A DNA stretch of 64,000 nucleotides, taken from contig NZ_JAAFZH010000016.1 in NCBI RefSeq assembly GCF_010435915.1, positions 117,484-181,483 on the forward strand, written 5' to 3'. Positions 34,288 through 41,783 of this stretch are shown here, in pieces. Source of the stretch: Spirosoma terrae. Its GTDB lineage: Bacteria > Bacteroidota > Bacteroidia > Cytophagales > Spirosomataceae. Position 1 is the first letter of the stretch. Each line of letters begins with the position of its first letter. Both the position numbers and the translations under genes were made by a program. The notes under the pieces were generated by a model, which did no database searches, was not told the DNA's origin, and saw only the letters and a program-made list of their open reading frames with translations.

Positions 34288-35448
34288 CTAGATATATCGG
34301 AGAATTCCGATTTCTGGATGGGCCGGTTTATAGCGGCCATACCAGCGGCATAAGGGATATAATACGACTACCAGTCCCAGCCATACCAGACACACCACCT
34401 CAAGGTCAACACCAGCCCCGGCAGGTCGCCCAAAATTCAATGTACCCGCCTGAATATCGGCAAAGCCATATCCCTGAATCAATGTCATGGCAATCATGAG
34501 CAGATGCACAGCGTACCAGTGAAGGATGTAGTAAAACATCGGGACTTTGCCGTAGACAGTCAGTGCCCTGGTCAATACGTTGTCGGCACCGTCGGCCAGC
34601 CATAGGATCAGCAGCGCTATACCCAGCATCAATAAATCATACTGTAGCGACGGCGGATACTTTGTTACGTTGATAAATGACAGAAACGTAAACAGCGGGC
34701 TTTTTTGAACCGCCCAGGGAGCAGGATCGCCATATAGATTGATGAACCGTATGACCACAAAGAGCGTAAGAGATACCAGCGCGTAACGTAACAGCAGTGG
34801 CTTACGAACATTCATCGGCTGCTCCATAGTTGCCCCAAACGCATAGCCTACCAACATAATACCCAGCCAGGGAATCAACGGATAGGCAACCAACACAGCA
34901 AAACCCGGTGTCAGCTGGAAAAAATTGACCTGAAAAAACAACGAGCTGATAAACTTGCCCGTAGGATTTTCGATGGGCGGGACCAACTGCAATAGGTTAT
35001 GCCCGGCAATGATAATCAGACCAATGATACCCACCTGTTTTACAGACAATTTCGACAGCAGCGACAGAATTATGAACCCTCCGCCAATGGCGTAAATGAC
35101 CTGCAAAAGCATACTCCTGAACTGAATATCGAACCAGAAAGCAAAATTGATCACGGTTAATTCCAGCAAAATCAAAACCACCCCCCTTTTGCGGAGAAAC
35201 CGTCGGGCACTGTCGGCATGCTGCTTTTTTGACAGGACCAGATAAGCGGATGTACCCGAGAGAAACACAAACGTGGGCGCGCAGAGGTGCGTAATCCAGC
35301 GGGTCAGAAAGAGAGGAGTCGTTGTTGTAGCCAGATCGGTCGGACTTTGGGTCAATGCCGTACTATGCAACAAATCACGAACGTGATCCAGTGCCATGAT
35401 CACCATCACCAGGCCACGCATTACGTCAATTGTAGTAATTCGGTTCAT
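34288..35448 (-). CDS. DUF1624-type membrane acyltransferase
   Basis: A 386-residue multi-pass membrane protein with the start MNRITTIDVMRGLVMVIMALDH (ATG at 35448 is chosen over a TTG three bases upstream). The N-terminal motif with the conserved Asp-His pair and the later segment HLCAPTFVFLSGTSAYL mark the DUF1624 / heparan-alpha-glucosaminide N-acetyltransferase group. About nine or ten membrane helices can be traced. It may transfer acyl groups to surface glycans. It starts 23 bp after the M20 peptidase gene ends, so co-transcription is likely. Confidence 0.85.
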   Translation of the reverse strand: MNRITTIDVMRGLVMVIMALDHVRDLLHSTALTQSPTDLATTTTPLFLTRWITHLCAPTFVFLSGTSAYLVLSKKQHADSARRFLRKRGVVLILLELTVINFAFWFDIQFRSMLLQVIYAIGGGFIILSLLSKLSVKQVGIIGLIIIAGHNLLQLVPPIENPTGKFISSLFFQVNFFQLTPGFAVLVAYPLIPWLGIMLVGYAFGATMEQPMNVRKPLLLRYALVSLTLFVVIRFINLYGDPAPWAVQKSPLFTFLSFINVTKYPPSLQYDLLMLGIALLILWLADGADNVLTRALTVYGKVPMFYYILHWYAVHLLMIAMTLIQGYGFADIQAGTLNFGRPAGAGVDLEVVCLVWLGLVVVLYPLCRWYGRYKPAHPEIGILRYI

Positions 35449-35471
35449 CAAGGTAGGGTTTAGGAAAATCG

Positions 35472-36746
35472 TTAGCGGGTCAGGCGATACAGCAGTAAGG
35501 CCGTCCGCTGAATTAACAAAGGATATTCCTTCAGATTAATAACCTCCTCAATGCTATGGGCCCCACTCCCCGACGCTCCCAACCCATCCAGACAGGGCAG
35601 GTAGTTGGCAATAAATGATACGTCGCCAGCCCCCCGTGAACCCGGATCATTAGCCTGTACGGGTCCGAGTCCCATATCCCGACTAACTTTATCCACTTGT
35701 TTGCGCAGCTCATCATTAGCGGCAGTCGGCTCCATACCAGGAATGCCATCCACGAAGGAAATGGTCGCCTTTGTCAATGGTAAGCTCTTGTCGACGATTT
35801 CGCGCATTTTGGTCCGGGCATTTTCCTTCTGCGCTTCGGTCAGAAACCGTAAATCGCCTTTCACCAGGGCCGTACCCGCTATAATATTCGTCTTGCCATC
35901 AACCACGGCCTTCGCCGTTTTTTCGTCGTAACGCACTTCCGCTCCGCCCACAATCAGTCCCGGATTGAAGGTCAGGTACTGCTCCTGACCCAGCGTACGC
36001 CGAAATTCGTTCAGGATACGCGTCGCTTCATAAATGGCCCCATAACCCAGATCGTTGAAAATGCGGGACGAGTGGCCGCTACGCGCTTTCACGTTTAGTG
36101 TCCATCCACTGGCTCCGCGCCGTCCTGTGGTAACGGTATTGAGTCCCTGAGCCGATTCGAAAGACAGCGCCAGATCGTGCTGTTTGGCCCGTTCGATGAA
36201 ATCCCGTCGGCTCTCCAGGCCACCGGCGCTTTCTTCATCACCCGTTAAATAGACCGTTATCGACGTATCGTCCAGTAATTTCTGCGTATGCAGGGCCTTG
36301 AGAGCAGCAAGAATCAGTACGTCGCCCCCTTTCATATCGTTTACCCCCTGCCCCGACGCCGTTGTGTCGTTAATACGTGTAAAAGGCTCCATGGGCAACG
36401 ATTTCTCGAATACCGTATCGAGATGACCGATCAGGAAGAGCTTTTTCCCTTTCTTTCCCTGACGGGTGGCCACCAAATGGCCCGCCCTGTTCAGTGAATC
36501 AGGCAGTTTTACCCACTCTGTTTTAAATCCAAGTTTGTCCAGTTCATCCGACATGAGTTTGCCAACCGTCTGAACGCCTTCTATATTAAGCGTGCCACTA
36601 TTGATATTGACAACCTTTTCCAGAAAAGCTTCTGTATCAGGATACTGTTTTTTGACCGTAGCGACAATCGCTGATTCGGGTTTTGAGAGTGATTGGCCCA
36701 GGGCGCTATAGCCTCCCAGGAGAAGAAGTAAAACAATTGATTTCAT
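35472..36746 (-). CDS. exported M20-family metallopeptidase (glutamate carboxypeptidase-like)
   Basis: A 424-residue M20 peptidase with signal peptide (about 1-17, cleavage after SALG). The metal ligands are visible: LIGHLDTVF (His, Asp), GVNDMKGGD (Asp), TGDEESAGG (Glu-Glu), ALSFESAQG (Glu), and a C-terminal HSIEEVINL (His). The dimerisation domain is around RSGHSSRIFND. It resembles glutamate carboxypeptidase/PGCP-type enzymes that release terminal residues from peptides in the periplasm. It is followed by a membrane acyltransferase gene. Confidence 0.93.
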   Translation of the reverse strand: MKSIVLLLLLGGYSALGQSLSKPESAIVATVKKQYPDTEAFLEKVVNINSGTLNIEGVQTVGKLMSDELDKLGFKTEWVKLPDSLNRAGHLVATRQGKKGKKLFLIGHLDTVFEKSLPMEPFTRINDTTASGQGVNDMKGGDVLILAALKALHTQKLLDDTSITVYLTGDEESAGGLESRRDFIERAKQHDLALSFESAQGLNTVTTGRRGASGWTLNVKARSGHSSRIFNDLGYGAIYEATRILNEFRRTLGQEQYLTFNPGLIVGGAEVRYDEKTAKAVVDGKTNIIAGTALVKGDLRFLTEAQKENARTKMREIVDKSLPLTKATISFVDGIPGMEPTAANDELRKQVDKVSRDMGLGPVQANDPGSRGAGDVSFIANYLPCLDGLGASGSGAHSIEEVINLKEYPLLIQRTALLLYRLTR

Positions 36747-36837
36747 AAAGGGTACATTCTTAAAGCAGGTTGTATAAATAGCTAAAATAGAAAAAGTTAG
36801 CTTCCCTATCTACTTCTCCTCATTACACTTTACATAA

Positions 36838-36852
36838 AATAGCCAGGCTATT
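36838..36852. repeat. short relative of the CCTGGACGTCC palindrome
   Basis: AATAGCC and GGCTATT arms around a single A, followed by CC. It equals the outer part of the 41736-41763 palindrome with the central GGACGTCC lost. Confidence 0.35.
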
Positions 36853-37039
36853 CCTAAAACCTTGATTTATTCGGGCTTTTCCGCGACTACATTATTGACG
36901 TATTCGTCAGCACGTGCTACCTATCCAGCTAGGCGACGTTGCTAATACGTTGAGATAGACGCCTATTCAGAAAACTATTTCGCGTTTAGCACGTTTTTTT
37001 AGGAAACAATCTCATCATAACTTAATCAGGACAATCTGA

Positions 37040-37330
37040 ATGAATATCAATGTAAATAAGAAACTGACCACGGTAGTTGGTCTGGCTGTTGGTGCCTCTT
37101 TACTGGCGGGTTACGGCATTTATAAATACTTCGCCAACAAACGTAGCAAAGCAAAACACGCCAACGGAAAAGCTCCTATTGCAAACGGTCTGGCAGACGG
37201 CTACATTGGCAATGGTCTCGTGAAAAGCAATAGTCTGTATCGCGGTGGTGTCGATCTGGAGGATACCCTGATTGGCGGTGGCCTTTATAAAACCTTTGGC
37301 CATGATGCGCTAAGTATTAGCCGCCAGTAA
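37040..37330 (+). CDS. small membrane-anchored hypothetical protein
   Basis: A 96-residue protein with one membrane segment (about 11-30, VVGLAVGASLLAGYGIYKYF) after a basic N-terminus, followed by a basic, glycine- and asparagine-rich tail (ANGLADGYIGNGLVKSN). The topology would be a short cytoplasmic or periplasmic tail of about 65 residues. No family is recognised. A strong terminator follows at 37439, and the gene stands alone between the M20 peptidase and the CocE hydrolase. Confidence 0.65.
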   Translation: MNINVNKKLTTVVGLAVGASLLAGYGIYKYFANKRSKAKHANGKAPIANGLADGYIGNGLVKSNSLYRGGVDLEDTLIGGGLYKTFGHDALSISRQ

Positions 37331-37651
37331 CGGCAATGCTTATTTTTCGTTAAAAAAAGTGAAAAATAATTCGCGCTATGTTTCATAGTGCACAATAAAA
37401 GGCCAGATGAGCCGTTTTTAAGTCATACAAGTTTTTTCAGCCCTTACCGCTCACGCAGTAAGGGCTTTTTTTGTACTCACTATTGCTGCATCGAGACATT
37501 GTTACGTTACTAACGGTAATACATATACGACAACTAAATTGATACCCACATGCTGGTATAGCGTTGATTCTCGACTACTTTCTCCTATTAATTGCGTACA
37601 CGAAAATTTGGAGCAGACAGAAGAGCTCATCCAATTAGGTGTTATTTTGCG
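37331..37651. other. intergenic spacer with terminator
   Basis: The spacer holds the terminator at 37439-37472. Just before the hydrolase start a TTATTTTG sequence (about 37641) resembles a -7 element without matching TAnnTTTG. No gene is seen. Confidence 0.5.
37439..37472 (+). terminator. rho-independent terminator
   Basis: Arms AGCCCTTAC and GTAAGGGCT around a ten-base loop, followed by seven T. It lies 109 bp after the small membrane protein. Confidence 0.85.
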
Positions 37652-39568
37652 GTGAAACCAATTCACCCGGTGCAGCTCTTGAAAACGTTTTTCTCCCTGT
37701 TACTAGCCATTCCCGGATTAGCCATGGCTCAGGTAACTCCTTCGGCCAATCCTTATCCGTATACGCCCTCCCAAGATTCAGTCTATGTGCGCGAAAACTA
37801 CCAGAAATCTGAATTTATGGTACCTATGCGTGATGGCACGAAGCTATTCACGCAGGTATATTCGCCTAAAGATCAGTCGACAAAGCACCCCGTATTGATT
37901 CAACGAACCCCTTATAGCTGCGCTCCGTATGGCGTTGATCAGTTCCGTCGGCGTTTGGGGCCGAATCCGTTCATGCTACGTGACAATTATATCATTGTCT
38001 ATCAGGATGTGCGTGGACGGTGGGCGTCGGAAGGTAAATTCGTGGAGATGACACCGCATGTTGATGTCAAAAAGTCAAACGCCGATCACGATGAAGCCTC
38101 AGATACCTACGATACCATTGACTGGTTGCTCAAAAACATTCCGGCCAACAACGGAAACGTAGGCCAATGGGGCATCAGTTATCCAGGCTTTTTTACGTCA
38201 GCGGGTTCCGTTTCGGGCCACCCGGCTCTGAAAGCGTCATCACCACAGGCACCGATGGCCGATCTCTGGCGCGATGATGCATTCCACAACGGAGCGTTTC
38301 AGATTGCGGCCAACTTTAGTTTCTACACCTATTTTCAGGAGCACAAACAACCAACCAAACAAAATCCCCCTGCTCTGTTCGATATTGACGATCCGGATGG
38401 CTACCATTTTTACCTGAACATGGGACCAACCGCCAACTCAGAAAGCAAGTACTACAAAGGGCGAAATGTGTATTACCACGAAAATTTCGATCATCCCGAT
38501 TACGACGAGCATTGGAAGAAACGGAATATTCTTCCCCATCTGAAAGGGATCAAACATGCCGTTATGGTTGTGGGCGGCTGGTACGATGAGCAGGATTTAT
38601 ACGGTACGTTCAATACGTATAAGGCAATTGAAAAGCAGAATCCAGGTATTCAGAACATTTTTGTGGTGGGTCCCTGGGTGCATGGTGGCTGGGCAGGCCC
38701 ATCCGGTCAAACGCTGGCCGACCTAGATTTTGGTTCAAAAACATCTCCCTATTACCAGGAAACGATTGAAGCTAAATTTTTCAAACATTATCTCTTCAAT
38801 GCGACAACTCCTTTAGGCTTGCCGGAAGCTACGTTGTTTGAAACGGGGACCAATCGCTGGCGCTCGTTCGATACGTATCCGCCGAAAGGAACCGTTGAGA
38901 AGCAGTTGTATTTACAGGGTAACGGTAAACTTAGTTTTTCGCCAGCCTCGACGGGCGCTACCTTCTCCGAGTTTCCTTCCGATCCGGCTCACCCGGTTCC
39001 GTTTGCCAGCAAAATTAACGATGGCTTTTCGGCCGAATACATGGTAGATGACCAGCGATTCGCGGCTGCCCGACCCGACGTACTGACTTTCCAGACCGAT
39101 ACGCTGACCGACGACCTGACCCTGGCTGGGCCTATTCTGGCTCAGCTTATGGTTTCCACCACCGGTACAGACGCTGACTGGATGGTGAAAGTTATTGATG
39201 TATATCCAACCAACGAACCCGCTAACCCAAGGAAGCCCGACGTAGTATACGGCAATTATCAGCAGTTGGTACGTAGTGAAATCATTCGTGGTCGGTACCG
39301 CAACAATGTAAGTAAACCTGAAGCTTTCAAACCTAATCAACCAACGTCAGTGACTATTGAGTTGCAGGACGTTCTACATACCTTCAAAAAGGGGCACAAA
39401 CTAATGGTGCAGATTCAGAGCACCTGCTTCCCGCTAGCCGACCGAAATCCACAAACGTTTGTTCCTGTTTTTCAGGCAAAAGAGTCCGATTATCAGAAAG
39501 CTACCCATCGCGTTTATCACGGAAAAGCCGGTGCCAGCTTCCTGAAAGTGGGTGTTCTGACGAACTAA
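37652..39568 (+). CDS. exported CocE/NonD-family hydrolase (S15 type)
   Basis: A 638-residue alpha/beta hydrolase. The GTG at 37652 is chosen because it places a normal signal peptide (LLKTFFSLLLAIPGLAMAQ) at the start; a TTG at 37592 would add 20 polar residues before it. The catalytic serine is in GQWGISYPGFF (about residue 175), followed by the HPALKASSPQAP strand and the DDAFHNGA region. The C-terminal beta-sandwich (from about 440) is the X-Pro dipeptidyl-peptidase-like jelly roll. It probably hydrolyses acyl or peptide substrates in the periplasm. It is followed by two nucleoside-salvage genes in the same direction. Confidence 0.9.
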   Translation: MKPIHPVQLLKTFFSLLLAIPGLAMAQVTPSANPYPYTPSQDSVYVRENYQKSEFMVPMRDGTKLFTQVYSPKDQSTKHPVLIQRTPYSCAPYGVDQFRRRLGPNPFMLRDNYIIVYQDVRGRWASEGKFVEMTPHVDVKKSNADHDEASDTYDTIDWLLKNIPANNGNVGQWGISYPGFFTSAGSVSGHPALKASSPQAPMADLWRDDAFHNGAFQIAANFSFYTYFQEHKQPTKQNPPALFDIDDPDGYHFYLNMGPTANSESKYYKGRNVYYHENFDHPDYDEHWKKRNILPHLKGIKHAVMVVGGWYDEQDLYGTFNTYKAIEKQNPGIQNIFVVGPWVHGGWAGPSGQTLADLDFGSKTSPYYQETIEAKFFKHYLFNATTPLGLPEATLFETGTNRWRSFDTYPPKGTVEKQLYLQGNGKLSFSPASTGATFSEFPSDPAHPVPFASKINDGFSAEYMVDDQRFAAARPDVLTFQTDTLTDDLTLAGPILAQLMVSTTGTDADWMVKVIDVYPTNEPANPRKPDVVYGNYQQLVRSEIIRGRYRNNVSKPEAFKPNQPTSVTIELQDVLHTFKKGHKLMVQIQSTCFPLADRNPQTFVPVFQAKESDYQKATHRVYHGKAGASFLKVGVLTN

Positions 39569-39663
39569 ATAAGAAAACTCTTTACATTCTCTGGCCTCTA
39601 TATCAATAGCCTCACTACCAACTTATTTCTTCTCCGGGAACCTGACTCCGAATCCAATACATA

Positions 39664-40722
39664 ATGCGACAGTTCTTATTTCTTCTTGTTAGTTTACTCA
39701 GCCTCCGTGCGTATAGCCAGTCCGCTACGCCCATTCCGGTGAAAGTGGTCATAGTCACCATGTTCGAGATTGGGGCTGATACCGGCGACCGGCCCGGCGA
39801 GTTTCAGTATTGGGTGGAGCGCCTACCCCTTTCACAAACCATTCCCTTTCCGCAAGGCTACCGCAACCTGCGGTATAATCCCGAGAAACAGATTTTAGGA
39901 ATCTGTACCGGCATGGGAACCGCTCGATCAGCCGCGTCGATCATGGCCCTTGGCATGGACCCTCGCTTCGATCTATCGCACGCCTATTGGCTGGTAGCTG
40001 GTATTGCGGGTATCGATCCACAGGATGGCAGCGCCGGATCGGCCGCCTGGGCCGAATGGCTGGTAGATGGTGATCTGGCCCACGAAATTGACCCGCGTGA
40101 AATGCCAAAAGAGTGGTCGACAGGTTATCTGCCACTACGTCGGACCAAGCCCTACGAAGAACCCGCCCAGGATAATGATTTCATGGTAGCCTTACACCTT
40201 AATCCCGGTCTGGCCAAATGGGCTTATTCGCTGACGAAAGACTTGAAGCTGGACGACTCCGAAACACTCCAAAAAATGCGGTCTGCTTACCGCGATTATC
40301 CCGAAGCCCAAAAACCACCTCGCGTGATGATGGGCGATCATATTGCCGCCATGACGTTCTGGCACGGTAAGTATCTGAACGACTGGGCCAATGACTGGGT
40401 GAAATACTGGACCAAAGGGAAGGGTAATTTTGTTACGTCGGCCATGGAGGACACCGGTACCGGGCAGTCGCTACAATGGCTGAGCGCTGCGGGTAAGGCC
40501 GATGTTAATCGGTATATGGTGCTACGAACGGCCAGCAACTATACCATGCAACCATCGGGCGTAACCGCAGCTCAGAATCTCACTCATGGCGGTAAAGAAG
40601 TTGGTGAGCGGTATACCGCCTATATTCCGGCCCTGGAAGCCGCCTATCGAACGGGTATTATTGTCGTGGATAAGCTGGTTACCGGATGGGATGGTTATAA
40701 GAATACCATTCCAGGCAACTAA
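39664..40722 (+). CDS. purine nucleoside permease family protein (NUP)
   Basis: A 352-residue protein of the purine nucleoside permease family (PF06516), with a signal peptide (about 1-19) rather than multiple membrane segments. Typical phrases are VVIVTMFEIGADTGDRPGE, WLVAGIAGIDP, MMGDHIAAMTFWHG and MEDTGTGQSL. Despite its name the family has phosphorylase-like folds, so it may bind or cleave nucleosides in the periplasm. It is followed 74 bp later by a nucleoside hydrolase gene, which supports a nucleoside-scavenging role. Confidence 0.9.
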   Translation: MRQFLFLLVSLLSLRAYSQSATPIPVKVVIVTMFEIGADTGDRPGEFQYWVERLPLSQTIPFPQGYRNLRYNPEKQILGICTGMGTARSAASIMALGMDPRFDLSHAYWLVAGIAGIDPQDGSAGSAAWAEWLVDGDLAHEIDPREMPKEWSTGYLPLRRTKPYEEPAQDNDFMVALHLNPGLAKWAYSLTKDLKLDDSETLQKMRSAYRDYPEAQKPPRVMMGDHIAAMTFWHGKYLNDWANDWVKYWTKGKGNFVTSAMEDTGTGQSLQWLSAAGKADVNRYMVLRTASNYTMQPSGVTAAQNLTHGGKEVGERYTAYIPALEAAYRTGIIVVDKLVTGWDGYKNTIPGN

Positions 40723-40796
40723 CCATTTTCGCCAGTTCTGTACTCATCCGCAGTTTCTACTGTGAAGCAATACAAAGCACATTAACGTTTTTCATA

Positions 40797-41726
40797 ATGC
40801 CCAAACAGCTTTTAATGGACCATGACGGCGGTATTGACGATCTGCTGTCGCTCCTGCTGGTCCTGACTATGCCCGACATCCAGTTGACAGGAGTTAGCGT
40901 TACGCCCGCCGATTGCTATCTGGAACCCGCCCTCGAATCATCGTATAAACTGCTGCAGTTGATGGACCAGGAATCCGTTCCGCTTGGCCGTGGAGACTAC
41001 AACGGCATTAATGCTTTCCCGAGCGAATGGCGCGCTCGACCCGAAATTATCAATGCGCTGCCGCTACTGATCAACTTACCCCAATCGCCCGACCCCTATT
41101 CCTACACCAGCGCGCCCGATCTGATCATCAATCAACTCTCATCGGCGACAGATAAAGTGACAATTCTGTTGACGGGACCCTGTTCAAACCTGGTTCTGGC
41201 ATTGGAAAAAGAACCAGAACTGAAGGAAAAAATAGAAGAAATTGTCTGGATGGCTGGAGCCTTACGCGTTGGTGGAAACGTGCAGACCTTCCAGCACGAC
41301 GGATCTGCCGAATGGAACGTATTTTGGGACCCGATCAGTGCTCAGAAGTTGGTTAGTTATGAACTCCCCCTGCTCATGATTCCCCTGGACGTAACGAATC
41401 ACGTGCCGGTAACCAAAAAATTCCTGTCTGCTCTAGCCACCCAAATCGACTATAAGCTCTCAAATCTGACCGGCCAGCTCTGGGCGTTGACATTGGATAC
41501 GATTCCAAGCTACCATTATACGTACTTCATGTGGGATATTCTGGCAACCAGCTATTTAGCTATACCGGAGCAATTTACGATTGAAACGGTTAAGGTAAAG
41601 GTCAGTACGCGGCCACCCAACGCCGGACAAACATACCTGGACGAGACAGGCTACGTAGTGAGAATCGCCACTGATGTCAACGTATCGTATTTTTACGAAT
41701 ACCTGCTGGCTCAGTTTAAACGGTAG
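40797..41726 (+). CDS. nucleoside hydrolase (IunH family)
   Basis: A 309-residue ribonucleoside hydrolase without a signal peptide. The calcium-binding motif DHDGGIDD (8-15) is the family DxDxGxDD signature; ILLTGPCSNLVLAL, VWMAGALRVGGNVQ and EWNVFWDP are also conserved. It cleaves the N-glycosidic bond of nucleosides in the cytoplasm. With the preceding NUP-type gene it forms a nucleoside uptake and salvage pair. The stop is followed within 10 bp by a perfect palindrome. Confidence 0.93.
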   Translation: MPKQLLMDHDGGIDDLLSLLLVLTMPDIQLTGVSVTPADCYLEPALESSYKLLQLMDQESVPLGRGDYNGINAFPSEWRARPEIINALPLLINLPQSPDPYSYTSAPDLIINQLSSATDKVTILLTGPCSNLVLALEKEPELKEKIEEIVWMAGALRVGGNVQTFQHDGSAEWNVFWDPISAQKLVSYELPLLMIPLDVTNHVPVTKKFLSALATQIDYKLSNLTGQLWALTLDTIPSYHYTYFMWDILATSYLAIPEQFTIETVKVKVSTRPPNAGQTYLDETGYVVRIATDVNVSYFYEYLLAQFKR

Positions 41727-41735
41727 TTATTTTCA

Positions 41736-41763
41736 GGAATAGCCTGGACGTCCAGGCTATTCC
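41736..41763. repeat. perfect 28-bp palindrome (CCTGGACGTCC family), copy 2
   Basis: GGAATAGCCTGGAC followed directly by its reverse complement GTCCAGGCTATTCC. It lies 10 bp after the nucleoside hydrolase stop and 20 bp before the end of the convergent peptidase, and shares its core with 28963-29030. Confidence 0.75.
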
Positions 41764-41783
41764 AAGATTATTTAATCATTCTT

